Origin: Chloroflexota bacterium
GTDB lineage: Bacteria; Chloroflexota; Dehalococcoidia; SM23-28-2; RBG-16-64-32
Direction: 5' to 3'
DNA length: 11,997 bases
Assembly: GCA_022560365.1 (NCBI GenBank)
Contig: JADFTG010000012.1
Coordinates: 1-11,997 of the forward strand
Made by a program: the position numbers and the translations under genes. The notes below the pieces were generated by a model, which had not been told where the DNA came from, searched no databases, and saw only the letters and a program-made list of their open reading frames with translations. Positions 1-6,133 of this stretch are shown in pieces; the stretch's first letter is position 1, and each line of letters opens with the position of its first letter.

Positions 1-563
1 TCGGTCGATGCCATAGACGAGGGAAGAGTCTAGAATTGTCGGGGTCGGAAAGCTATCACGGCCTAGTGCTCCCCCTCCTCAAGGCGGCACGATACAAGCG
101 CAGGTCGCTACGCAGAAGGGGCTACCACATTTACTACTCAGTCCACATGATAGTTCCGGTTGCGGTACTGGATTCGCCGATGATCCTGATGACACGTAGC
201 GCTGACGGCACAGAAAATCTGACGCTCGCCCCCTGGGTGCGAGTCGTCCGCCACGAGCCTGCTCGTACCAAGGGCTATCTTGGTGACTTGATGTTTGCAC
301 TCGACGTAGTTCATATCGACTTCTTGGCCGAGTATCTACGATCTCACCTATTCGCCTTCGCGCGGGAGTTCGCTACGTCGGTCAGGGCCCACGACCAAGT
401 GTTGGCCGCAGGAAAGGGCTTCGCCTCCGGCCTGGGTGCGAATTCGTGGACAGACATCGAGCCGCGGCTGCGCGAGCGTAAATTCTCGGATGATGCCCGC
501 AGGGGGAGATCGACGATTCACCGTTTAGCACAGTTCCTGACCGGAAACATGCCTGAAGACTAG
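1..563 (+). CDS. Hypothetical protein, 3' part (5' end outside window)
   Basis: The frame is open from the first bases of the window (codon boundary at base 3) to TAG at 561-563, giving about 186 residues. A TTG at 36 could serve as a start but has no clear ribosome binding site, and the frame stays open upstream, so this is most likely the C-terminal part of a longer protein. A basic stretch (KAARYKRRSLRRRGYH) is followed by a hydrophobic strand-like region (MIVPVAVLDSPMILM) and a segment with PWVRVVRHE. That pattern resembles uncharacterised nuclease- or restriction-like hypotheticals, but I recognise no catalytic motif and assign no function. Hand-counted GC over 61-360 is about 56%, against about 67% in a sampled stretch of the CoA-transferase gene, which hints at acquired DNA. 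It ends 12 bases before the duplicated CoA-transferase 5' end. Confidence 0.6.
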   Translation, partial: GRCHRRGKSLELSGSESYHGLVLPLLKAARYKRRSLRRRGYHIYYSVHMIVPVAVLDSPMILMTRSADGTENLTLAPWVRVVRHEPARTKGYLGDLMFALDVVHIDFLAEYLRSHLFAFAREFATSVRAHDQVLAAGKGFASGLGANSWTDIEPRLRERKFSDDARRGRSTIHRLAQFLTGNMPED

Positions 564-575
564 GGAGAACCAGTA

Positions 576-633
576 ATGGGAACACCAGCGACTTACTTCA
601 ACGAACGCGAGCAGCAGATCTGCCTCGGCGCGC
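576..633 (+). repeat. Direct repeat, copy A (58 bp)
   Basis: It matches 926-983 at 55 of 58 positions, with mismatches at the third base of codon 2, the third base of codon 13 and the middle base of codon 18. The copies start 350 bp apart, in the same orientation, and both begin at an ATG. Upstream of the ATG the two sequences do not match beyond a purine-rich Shine-Dalgarno, so the repeat has a sharp left boundary at or near the start codon. Confidence 0.9.
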
Positions 634-671
634 AGTTGAGAACCGGCGTGAACGACGAGACCAGCCGATGA
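576..671 (+). pseudogene. 5' remnant of a duplicated CoA-transferase beta gene (31 codons)
   Basis: Bases 576-633 match 926-983, the start of the intact CoA-transferase beta gene, at 55 of 58 positions without gaps. The similarity ends within the next 15 or so bases. The remnant keeps its own Shine-Dalgarno (GGAG at 564-567, 8 nt from ATG) and start codon and encodes MGTPATYFNEREQQICL, then 14 unrelated residues before TGA at 669-671. The catalytic and CoA-binding parts are absent, so it cannot be a working enzyme. Its stop overlaps the start of the 76-aa membrane ORF (ATGA), so translation of the remnant could deliver ribosomes to that ORF. The near identity suggests a recent partial duplication. 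Confidence 0.75.
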
Positions 672-898
672 GCTTTCGCGTCCTGCTGATCCTGTCGGCG
701 CCGCTCGTGGTACCCGCGGCCATCGTACTGGCGCTGGCGCTGGCGCCGGCCGCTGCCTTTCTCTGGTTGACGTTCCGGCCGGCGGCGAACCTGGGCTCCG
801 CCTTCGTCGCGGTGGCTTATTCGCTGCTCGCCACGGCGGTCGTCAGCGCCTCTATCGCCTGGCCGATTCTGGCGATCTATGGGGCGAATCAACTGTAG
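668..898 (+). CDS. Small two-helix membrane protein, unknown function
   Basis: This encodes 76 residues that are strongly hydrophobic. One predicted membrane segment spans about residues 5-33 (LLILSAPLVVPAAIVLALAL and onward) and a second about residues 44-70 (AFVAVAYSLLATAVVSASIA and onward), with a short polar turn around FRPAANLG. No family is recognised and there are no conserved polar or metal-binding residues to suggest a role. It lacks a convincing Shine-Dalgarno. Its ATG overlaps the stop of the 31-codon remnant (ATGA), so expression would depend on translational coupling. It lies wholly between the two copies of the CoA-transferase 5' end. It may be a real small protein or a GC-rich open frame in rearranged DNA. 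Confidence 0.45.
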   Translation: MSFRVLLILSAPLVVPAAIVLALALAPAAAFLWLTFRPAANLGSAFVAVAYSLLATAVVSASIAWPILAIYGANQL

Positions 899-925
899 GA
901 TAGTCGGCGATAGCGGAGGACGACC

Positions 926-983
926 ATGGGCACACCAGCGACTTACTTCAACGAACGCGAGCACCAGATCTGCCTCGTCGCGC
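926..983 (+). repeat. Direct repeat, copy B (58 bp)
   Basis: This is the second copy of the repeat at 576-633. It forms the first 19 codons of the intact CoA-transferase beta gene. Beyond 983 the copies can be aligned for a few more bases only by allowing a gap of about four bases. Confidence 0.9.
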
Positions 984-1807
984 GGATGGTCGAGAACGCG
1001 CGCACGTACTGGGTGGCCGGCGGCGGCTCGCCGATGGCGGCGATCCTGCTCGCCAAGAAGCTGTCCGCACCGGAAGCCGTCTACGTCACGGAGGACGGCG
1101 TCGTCAATCCGGAGCCGATGCTGCCGTTGGACCCGCTGATGACGATGGTCAGCTCGCGGGCCTCGTACCGGGCGCTGCAGTGGGGGACGATGAACAGCGT
1201 CGGCTTCCAGGCGCAGATCGGGCTCATGGACGTCGGCATCCTGAACACGCTGCAGGTCGACCCGTACGGCAACATCAACTCGACGGCGACCGGAGACTAC
1301 AGCGGCGAGCACCGGCGCTTCGGCGGCCCCGGCGGCGCCGACTCGATCGCGGCGTTGTGCTGGAAGACGATCCTGATGACCGACCAGCAGAAGCGCAAGT
1401 TCGTGCCCCGCGTCGACTTCATCTCGTCGCCCGGCTATCTCGACGGCACGGAGGGCGCCCGCGAGCGCGCCGGCCTGCCCCGCGGCACCGCCCCCTGGCG
1501 CGTGGTGACGCCGTGGGCGTCCTTCGACTACGAGGACCGCTACATGCGCCTGGCCGGCGTCTCGCCGTTCGTGACGGTGGAGCAGGTGCTGGCGGAGATG
1601 TCGTTCGAGCCGAAGATGGCGAAGGAGATCGAGACGCTGGAGACGCCGACGGAAGAGGAGCTGGCGGTGCTGCGCAGCGAGCTGGACCAGCGCGGCCAGA
1701 TCACGGACGTCGGCAAGCCGATCGTGCGCCTGGACGACGGAACGTACCAGTTCGTCGAGGAGGAGCAGGCGGAGGCGAAGGAGAAGGAGACGCCCAGCAG
1801 CTGGTAG
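926..1807 (+). CDS. CoA-transferase subunit beta (GctB/IpdB-like)
   Basis: The 293-residue protein resembles the beta subunit of glutaconate-type (family I) CoA-transferases and IpdB-like proteins, which move CoA between carboxylic acids or act on ring-derived CoA esters. Family features include VDPYGNINSTATGDY (about residues 112-126), the glycine-rich GGPGGADSIAAL, and KRKFVPRVDFISSPGYLDG. Glu56 in VTEDG lies where GctB carries its catalytic Glu54; this assignment comes from a remembered alignment. The start is fixed by GGAGGA at 915-920, 5 nt before ATG. It is slightly longer than GctB (about 266 residues) through a charged C-terminal tail rich in Glu and Lys. The alpha subunit usually lies directly upstream, but here that place holds a membrane ORF and a partial copy of this gene. 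The substrate cannot be told. The gene converges on cofE with 6 bp between stops. Confidence 0.9.
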   Translation: MGTPATYFNEREHQICLVARMVENARTYWVAGGGSPMAAILLAKKLSAPEAVYVTEDGVVNPEPMLPLDPLMTMVSSRASYRALQWGTMNSVGFQAQIGLMDVGILNTLQVDPYGNINSTATGDYSGEHRRFGGPGGADSIAALCWKTILMTDQQKRKFVPRVDFISSPGYLDGTEGARERAGLPRGTAPWRVVTPWASFDYEDRYMRLAGVSPFVTVEQVLAEMSFEPKMAKEIETLETPTEEELAVLRSELDQRGQITDVGKPIVRLDDGTYQFVEEEQAEAKEKETPSSW

Positions 1808-1818
1808 GTGCTGCTACC
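1803..1818. terminator. Small hairpin between convergent stops
   Basis: GGTAG and CTACC form a 5-bp stem around a 6-nt loop and cover the stop of the CoA-transferase gene and the stop of cofE. There is no T tract on either strand, so this is at best a weak bidirectional terminator. Confidence 0.25.
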
Positions 1819-2569
1819 TGAAGAGATCCATCTCGCGGGCGCGGATGAGGTCTCGCGCTGAGCCTTCGCCGCGCGGGTAGTCGTAGCCACGGACGATCGT
1901 GACGGGGACGCCGTCGAGCTTGTTCTGGACGAGTTCAGCCGCCGCGGCCAGCTCGTCGGCGACGCAGAGGGTGCTCACGCGCAGCTCGTAGCCGAAGGAG
2001 TCCTTCTCGCCGACGTAGTCCACGAACGGCAGCATGCCGGCGATGCCGATCGCCACGTTCGTGTGGCCCTCGCGCCAGGGCCGGCCGAAGGTGTCGCTCA
2101 TGATCACGGCGACTTCGACACCGGCGGCCTTGCCGATGGCGTCGCGGATGCGGCGGCAAGAGGCGTCCGGGTCCTCCGGCAGCAGGCAGACGGTGCCCTC
2201 CGGGCCGACGTTAGAGGAGTCGATGCCAGCGTTGGCGCAGACGAACCCGTGCTTCGTCTCGGTGATCAGCACGGGGCCGCGCTGGCGGACGATGCCGGCA
2301 CTCTCGCGCAGGATCAGTTCGACGAGCCGCGGGTCCTTCTCCGTCTCGGCAGCCAGGCGCTCGGCCTCCGCGGACGGCGTTACGTCAGCAAGTGAGACGA
2401 CGCGGCCCTCTGCCTTGGAGACGATCTTCTGCGTAACGACGAAGATGTCGCCACGCTCGACGCCGGGGCCCGCCGTCGCCGCGGCGATGATCTGAGCCGC
2501 GACGTCGTCGCCTTCTCGCACTTCGGGAAGGCCCGGCAGGGGGATCAGACGGACTTCGGGGCCGCCCAT
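1814..2569 (-). CDS. cofE: Coenzyme F420-0:L-glutamate ligase (CofE)
   Basis: This 251-residue protein is CofE, the GTP-dependent ligase that adds gamma-linked glutamates to F420-0 in the last steps of coenzyme F420 synthesis. The length is that of stand-alone CofE, without the C-terminal nitroreductase-like domain of mycobacterial FbiB. Recognisable blocks are VVTQKIVSKAEG (residues 44-55), HGFVCANAGIDSSN (107-120), and SDTFGRPWREGHTNVAIG (158-175). The acidic and polar residues in the last two blocks belong to the metal and GTP site in this family. The ATG start has only a poor ribosome binding site and lies 13 nt after the npdG stop, so translation is probably coupled to npdG. It forms an operon with npdG, linking synthesis of the cofactor with its reduction. 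It is intact, with no missing key block. Confidence 0.95.
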   Translation of the reverse strand: MGGPEVRLIPLPGLPEVREGDDVAAQIIAAATAGPGVERGDIFVVTQKIVSKAEGRVVSLADVTPSAEAERLAAETEKDPRLVELILRESAGIVRQRGPVLITETKHGFVCANAGIDSSNVGPEGTVCLLPEDPDASCRRIRDAIGKAAGVEVAVIMSDTFGRPWREGHTNVAIGIAGMLPFVDYVGEKDSFGYELRVSTLCVADELAAAAELVQNKLDGVPVTIVRGYDYPRGEGSARDLIRAREMDLFR

Positions 2570-2582
2570 CGTCGGATCGCTG

Positions 2583-3236
2583 CTAGACGCCCGTGACCCG
2601 GATGCCGGTGTGGGCCTGGTAGATCTTGTTGATGTGTACGAGTAGCACGGTTAGCTGCTCAGTGAAGCGCGAGTTCTTAAGTGCGCCGCCGTCCAGCGCA
2701 CGAACGTAGTTGATCTCCTCGACGAGCGACATCACCTTCTGCTTCACCGACTTGTCCTCGCCGCAAACGATGACGTCGCCCTGCATCGGCCGGTCAACTC
2801 GCTGCAACTGCTTGGCGTCGAGGTGATGGAAGGCGCTGACGACGTTGGCGTTCGGAAGCAGCGAGGCGGCCTCCTCAGCAGCCGATCCGGCCTCGGGCAT
2901 CGCCGCTACCGGGCCGTCGTCACCCTCGAAGCTCATCGACACGGTCGTGTCGATGACGATCTTGTCAGCGATCGCCTCTTCGAGCTCTTTCAGTATCTCA
3001 GCGTGGGCCGATGCGGGCACGGTGACGAAGACGAAGTCGGCTTTGAGGGCACCGTCCAGGTTGGGTCCGCCGTAGAGATCGGCGCCGGGTGAGGCCTCGT
3101 GGATCTTGGCCACAGTCTCGGCGGCCCGTTCTTCGCTACGCGAGCCGATGTAGATGGCGTGTCCGGACTTGGCGAAGCGCATCGCCAGCCCGGTTCCTTC
3201 CGGGCCCGTCCCGCCGATAAACGCAAGTCTTGCCAT
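2583..3236 (-). CDS. npdG: F420H2:NADP+ oxidoreductase (NpdG)
   Basis: The 217-residue cytosolic enzyme transfers hydride between reduced coenzyme F420 and NADP+. It shows the N-terminal dinucleotide-binding motif GGTGPEG (residues 8-14) after a hydrophobic strand. SRSEERA (32-38) is the usual place for NADP phosphate recognition. The family's C-terminal helical end reads ALDGGALKNSRFTEQLT, then INKIYQAHTGIRVTGV. I chose the ATG at 3236 because GGAGG lies 7 nt upstream on the minus strand. The frame could extend to an ATG at 3275, but that would add 13 atypical residues encoded across the upstream terminator. It is followed after 13 nt by cofE. Its leader carries an intrinsic terminator immediately upstream, which suggests conditional read-through or a separate promoter. 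Confidence 0.93.
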   Translation of the reverse strand: MARLAFIGGTGPEGTGLAMRFAKSGHAIYIGSRSEERAAETVAKIHEASPGADLYGGPNLDGALKADFVFVTVPASAHAEILKELEEAIADKIVIDTTVSMSFEGDDGPVAAMPEAGSAAEEAASLLPNANVVSAFHHLDAKQLQRVDRPMQGDVIVCGEDKSVKQKVMSLVEEINYVRALDGGALKNSRFTEQLTVLLVHINKIYQAHTGIRVTGV

Positions 3237-3255
3237 TGAGATTCCTCCGGTCATC

Positions 3256-3292
3256 AAAAAGGGACAGGCGCCCACCCACTGCTGCCTGCCCC
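3256..3292 (-). terminator. Intrinsic terminator after the LLM gene, in the npdG leader
   Basis: On the minus strand a 9-bp stem (GGGGCAGGC with GCCTGTCCC, one G-U pair) closes a 14-nt loop and is followed directly by TTTTT. It begins 8 nt after the TAA of the oxidoreductase gene and its T tract ends 19 nt before the npdG ATG, just ahead of the npdG Shine-Dalgarno. It is the only textbook Rho-independent terminator I found in the window. Confidence 0.8.
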
Positions 3293-3300
3293 CGGTTAGT

Positions 3301-4356
3301 TTACAGGGTTGATCCGACCGTGCGAAAGCGCGGCATCACTTCGCGGGCGAAGAGTCCCATAGAGCGCCGCACTCGTTCCGGCTCGAGGCCACCCATGTTC
3401 ATCCAGCAGAGTACGTAGTTGACGCCCAGCTCATCGTGCAGCCACTCGATGCGGCGGGCGACGGTGTCCGGCGAGCCGAAGAGCATCAGCTCGTGGCGTG
3501 TCTCGCGCATATGTGCGCCCTTCTCGAAGCCCGCGTAGGTGCCGTAGCCAGCGGGCAGCTCGCCGCCCTTCGCTGCGGGCGAGCCGAGCGTGGTCAGCGA
3601 AGCGCCGTAGCGCCGCGAGTAGTCAACTCCGATCTCCTTCGCGCGGTCGTCGCTATCGTCGACGTAGACGTGCACGAGCGCCGGCAGGTCGGCGTTGCCC
3701 GAGCGGCCGGCCAGCTTCAGCGACTCGCGGTAGAGCTGGTAGTTCGTCTTGATCTGATCCGCCGCGAGCCCGGCCGGCGAGATGATCGGATATCCGCGCT
3801 CGGCGGCGTAGCGAATCGTCTCCGGCGTCATCCAGCTGGCAACGTAGATGGGTGGGTGCGGCTTCTGCACCGGCTTCGGGAGGACGCTGACGTCTTGCAC
3901 CTGCGTGAACTGGCCGTCGTAGGAGAACGACTCTTCGGTCCAGGCGCGGAGGAGGATCTCGATGCACTCGTCGAAGCGCGCGCGGCTCTCATCCATCGAC
4001 ACGCCAAACCCAGCGAACTCGGTCGCCTGGTAGCCACGGCCGACGCCGAAGTCCAGCCGGCCACCGCTCATGATGTCGAGCGTCGCCGCCTGCTCCGCGA
4101 GGCGTAGCGGGTCGTGGAAGGACAGCGTCACGATCGCGGTGCCGATGCGCACGCGCTCTGTACGCGCCGCCACCCAGGCGCCGATCTGCATAAGGTCGGT
4201 GCCGATGCCGTACCACTGGAAGTGGTGCTCCGCCAGCCAGACGCCGTCGAAGCCAAGCTCTTCCGCCGCCTCGATCTGGGCCAGTTCGGCAGCGAAGACG
4301 TCGCTGTCCGACCAGCCGGGCGGCCTCTGGAAGAGGTGGAAGGTACCGAACTTCAT
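3301..4356 (-). CDS. LLM-class flavin/F420-dependent oxidoreductase
   Basis: The 351-residue protein belongs to the bacterial luciferase-like monooxygenase superfamily, TIM-barrel enzymes that use FMN or coenzyme F420. The signature N-terminus MKFGTFHLFQRP leads to ELGFDGVWLAEHHF, then RVRIGTAIVTLSFHDPLRLAEQ and GRLDFGVGRGYQ. Later come PVQKPHPPIYVA and the C-terminal GSPDTVARRIEWL. Position next to npdG and cofE favours F420 as cofactor, but FMN cannot be excluded from sequence alone, and the substrate is unknown. The start at 4356 matches the family N-terminus. The frame extends to 4428, but those 24 residues are unlike the family. A TATACT element only 9 nt before this ATG suggests a leaderless or nearly leaderless mRNA. 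It is divergent from the ABC operon. Confidence 0.9.
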   Translation of the reverse strand: MKFGTFHLFQRPPGWSDSDVFAAELAQIEAAEELGFDGVWLAEHHFQWYGIGTDLMQIGAWVAARTERVRIGTAIVTLSFHDPLRLAEQAATLDIMSGGRLDFGVGRGYQATEFAGFGVSMDESRARFDECIEILLRAWTEESFSYDGQFTQVQDVSVLPKPVQKPHPPIYVASWMTPETIRYAAERGYPIISPAGLAADQIKTNYQLYRESLKLAGRSGNADLPALVHVYVDDSDDRAKEIGVDYSRRYGASLTTLGSPAAKGGELPAGYGTYAGFEKGAHMRETRHELMLFGSPDTVARRIEWLHDELGVNYVLCWMNMGGLEPERVRRSMGLFAREVMPRFRTVGSTL

Positions 4357-4365
4357 AGTGGCGCC

Positions 4366-4371
4366 AGTATA
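4366..4371 (-). promoter_or_regulatory. Candidate -10 of the LLM gene (leaderless start)
   Basis: The minus strand reads TATACT, five of six matches to TATAAT, with 9 nt between it and the ATG. Transcription would then start within a few bases of the start codon, which fits the absence of a Shine-Dalgarno there. No good -35 is visible. Confidence 0.45.
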
Positions 4372-4380
4372 CAACCGTGG
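4368..4380 (+). repeat. 13-mer repeat, copy 1 (candidate operator)
   Basis: TATACAACCGTGG recurs as CATACAATCATGG at 4422-4434. Ten of 13 bases are identical and all three differences are transitions. The starts are 54 bp apart, about five helical turns, and TGGCG precedes each copy. This copy overlaps the -10 of the oxidoreductase gene. Confidence 0.35.
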
Positions 4381-4399
4381 GCCCGTGCCGCCGTTCCGG

Positions 4400-4429
4400 T
4401 TGCATGCGCATGGCGGGCGCGCATACAAT
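4400..4429 (+). promoter_or_regulatory. Candidate promoter of the ABC transporter operon
   Basis: TTGCAT (4400-4405) and TACAAT (4424-4429) are separated by 18 bp. The -10 matches consensus at five of six bases, the -35 only at three. Transcription from here would give a leader of about 110 nt before the ATPase start. Confidence 0.4.
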
Positions 4430-4434
4430 CATGG
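4422..4434 (+). repeat. 13-mer repeat, copy 2 (candidate operator)
   Basis: This second copy overlaps the candidate -10 (TACAAT) of the ABC transporter operon. One regulator bound at both copies could control the divergent genes together. Resemblance between two -10 regions by chance is the alternative. Confidence 0.35.
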
Positions 4435-4435
4435 T

Positions 4436-4544
4436 CGGCTCGCCGGAGATAGTGGCGCGGGGTGCGCCTCCGGCCTCACGAGCCGTTGGCCGTGCTTCTG
4501 GCATCGCACCCCCGCAGCGGATAACCGTACGAGGTTGCTTCGGC
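4436..4544 (+). promoter_or_regulatory. Structured 5' leader of the ABC operon
   Basis: A strong stem pairs 4459-4466 (GGGGTGCG) with 4505-4512 (CGCACCCC), extended by GC (4457-4458) with GC (4514-4515) across one bulged C. The 38-nt loop holds a smaller hairpin (CGGC 4471-4474 with GCCG 4482-4485). Downstream, AACC (4523-4526) can pair with GGTT (4533-4536) and so mask part of the GAGG Shine-Dalgarno at 4531-4534. A competing stem with a C(UUCG)G loop (4536-4545) uses the same T4536. There is no T tract, and the TPP and FMN riboswitch consensus motifs are absent. Confidence 0.35.
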
Positions 4545-5333
4545 ATGGCCAACGAAATCCAGCACGTCCAGCTGCGCGGTCTGTCCCACGTCTTTACGGA
4601 CGGACGCGAGCCCCTGCACGTCCTCGATGACGTATCAATCGACGTGCCACACGGACAGTTCACGTCGATCATCGGGCCGAGCGGCTGCGGCAAGTCGACT
4701 CTGCTGCGGATCGTCTGCGGGCTGCTGGAGCCGTCGGCAGGTACGGTACTCATCGACGGCGCCGGGCCGCACGACGCCCAGCGGCGCCACGACATCGGCA
4801 TCATCTTCCAGGAGCCAGCGCTGCTGCCCTGGCGAACGGTCGCCGGGAACGTGCGCCTGCCTCTGGAGATCGGCGGTGCACGGCAGCGCGGCACGGACGC
4901 CGAGGCGCTGCTCGACCTCGTCGGCCTTAGCGAGTTCCGCGACTACTACCCGTACCAACTCTCCGGCGGCATGCGGCAGCGCGTGGCGATCGCCCGGGCG
5001 CTGGCCGTAGACCCAACGCTGCTCCTGATGGACGAGCCGTTCGGCGCGCTGGACGAGATCACGCGCGCGGCGATGCGATACGAGCTGCTGCGCATCTGGG
5101 CCTCGCAGGCGAAGGCTGGGGCGCGCAAGACAGTGCTGTTCGTCACACACTCGATCACCGAGGCGATCGTGATGTCCGACCGGATCATCGTGATCAACGG
5201 CCGGCCCGGGCGCGTCGTCGCGGATGCCGCAGTCGAACTGCCGCGACCACGAACACAGGAGATCGAACGCAGCGCGCCGTTCCTGGACTACGCAGACCAC
5301 CTGCACGGCCTGCTCGTCGGAGCGGCCGTGTGA
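4545..5333 (+). CDS. ABC transporter ATP-binding protein (NMT1/THI5-type importer)
   Basis: This 262-residue ATPase drives an importer of the nitrate/sulfonate/thiamine-precursor type (SsuB/TauB/ThiZ-like). All motifs are intact: Walker [10 protein letters not shown] (residues 44-52), Q-loop Gln89 in FQEPALLPW, signature LSGGM (139-143), Walker B LLLMDE (159-164), D-loop GALDE (167-171) and switch His202 in VTHS. I chose the ATG at 4545 because [10 protein letters not shown] directly precedes the normal first strand and GAGG lies 10 nt upstream. The frame extends to 4377, but those 56 residues are unlike the family and would cover the leader. Its stop overlaps the start of the permease (GTGA). 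With the permease and binding protein it forms a complete three-gene importer at the inner face of the membrane. Confidence 0.93.
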   Translation: MANEIQHVQLRGLSHVFTDGREPLHVLDDVSIDVPHGQFTSIIGPSGCGKSTLLRIVCGLLEPSAGTVLIDGAGPHDAQRRHDIGIIFQEPALLPWRTVAGNVRLPLEIGGARQRGTDAEALLDLVGLSEFRDYYPYQLSGGMRQRVAIARALAVDPTLLLMDEPFGALDEITRAAMRYELLRIWASQAKAGARKTVLFVTHSITEAIVMSDRIIVINGRPGRVVADAAVELPRPRTQEIERSAPFLDYADHLHGLLVGAAV

Positions 5334-6121
5334 ACGAGCGCCTGCGCGGCATCCTGTGGGGCGTCGTGACGTACGGGCTGCCGCCGGCGATCACCTTCGC
5401 GGTCGTGATCGGCCTCTGGGAGGCATACGTCGCCTGGCGCGACGTCTCGATACTGGTGGTCCCGGCGCCGTCCGACGTCTGGGAGCGCTTCTTCGACGAT
5501 CCCGGCTACTTCTGGGAGCAAGGCTGGTGGACGCTGTACGAAGCGACGCTGGGCCTCATCGCCGGGTCGGCAGTTGCGATCACGCTGGCCGTGATCATGG
5601 CGCACTCGCGGACCGTGGAGCGCGGGCTGCTGCCGCTGGCGATCGCGATGAAAGTGACGCCGCTAGTGGCGATCGGGCCGGTGCTGATCGTAATCTTCGG
5701 GTTCGGCACGACGCCGAAGATCTTCCTCGCCGCCCTGCTCTGTTTCTTCCCGATGCTCGTCAACGCGCTCACAGGCTTTCGGGACGTGGACTCCGGAGCG
5801 CTGGAGTTCATGCGCTCCCTGCGAGCCTCGCCGTGGAGCATCTTCTGGAAGCTGCGCGCCCCAAGCTCGCTGCCGTACGTGCTGAGTGCTCTGCGCATCA
5901 CTTACCCGTTGGCGCTTGTCGGCGCCGTCATCGCCGAGTGGTTCACCGGCAACCGCGGCCTCGGCTTCGTGGTTTACTCGGCGGCCCAGAACCTGCGCAC
6001 GCCGGAGCTTTTCTCCGCGATCGCCGTGCTGGCGCTGATCGGCGTCGCTATCAATATCGCCCTTTCGCTCCTGGAGCGCCGCTTGCTGTTCTGGCACGAG
6101 TCCGTCCGGAGCACCCGTTAG
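5330..6121 (+). CDS. ABC transporter permease (NMT1/THI5-type importer)
   Basis: The 263-residue integral membrane subunit is of the BPD_transp_1 family (SsuC/ThiX-like), with about six predicted membrane segments. The first lies near residues 12-32 and the last near 230-248. The cytoplasmic coupling loop, equivalent to the EAA motif, reads EFMRSLRASPWSIFWKLRAP; it contacts the ATPase. The preceding motif IVIFGFGTTPKIFLA is typical of this subfamily, as is PAPSDVWERF before the first conserved helix of the domain. Translation starts at GTG (5330), overlapping the ATPase stop by four bases, a sign of tight translational coupling. Its TAG at 6119-6121 merges with the Shine-Dalgarno (AGGAG) of the binding-protein gene. 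The substrate cannot be read from the permease itself. Confidence 0.93.
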   Translation: MNERLRGILWGVVTYGLPPAITFAVVIGLWEAYVAWRDVSILVVPAPSDVWERFFDDPGYFWEQGWWTLYEATLGLIAGSAVAITLAVIMAHSRTVERGLLPLAIAMKVTPLVAIGPVLIVIFGFGTTPKIFLAALLCFFPMLVNALTGFRDVDSGALEFMRSLRASPWSIFWKLRAPSSLPYVLSALRITYPLALVGAVIAEWFTGNRGLGFVVYSAAQNLRTPELFSAIAVLALIGVAINIALSLLERRLLFWHESVRSTR

Positions 6122-6133
6122 GAGACCACCCGC

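Noticed and set aside
576-898. Toxin-antitoxin pair from the overlapping 31- and 76-codon frames
   Set aside because: The first frame is plainly a CoA-transferase fragment and the second shows no toxin family features.
634-925. Integrated mobile element bounded by the 58-bp repeats acting as attachment sites
   Set aside because: The interval is under 300 bp, has no integrase or transposase, and both repeats start at an ATG, which fits gene duplication better.
1180-1821. 213-aa open frame on the plus strand within the CoA-transferase gene
   Set aside because: It is rich in Arg, Ala and Gly, typical of an alternative frame in GC-rich DNA, and overlaps a clear gene.
4357-4428. N-terminal extension of the LLM oxidoreductase
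   Set aside because: The family begins MKFGTFHLFQRP; the extra 24 residues lie over the promoter region.
4377-4544. N-terminal extension of the ABC ATPase frame
   Set aside because: The residues do not resemble the family and the region carries promoter-like and structured leader sequence; ATG 4545 has a Shine-Dalgarno and the normal N-terminus.
4436-4545. TPP or FMN riboswitch before the NMT1-type importer
   Set aside because: The conserved CTGAGA and CTGATC...GCG elements of TPP and the FMN consensus are absent; the GGGGTGC stem pairs simply with GCACCCC instead.
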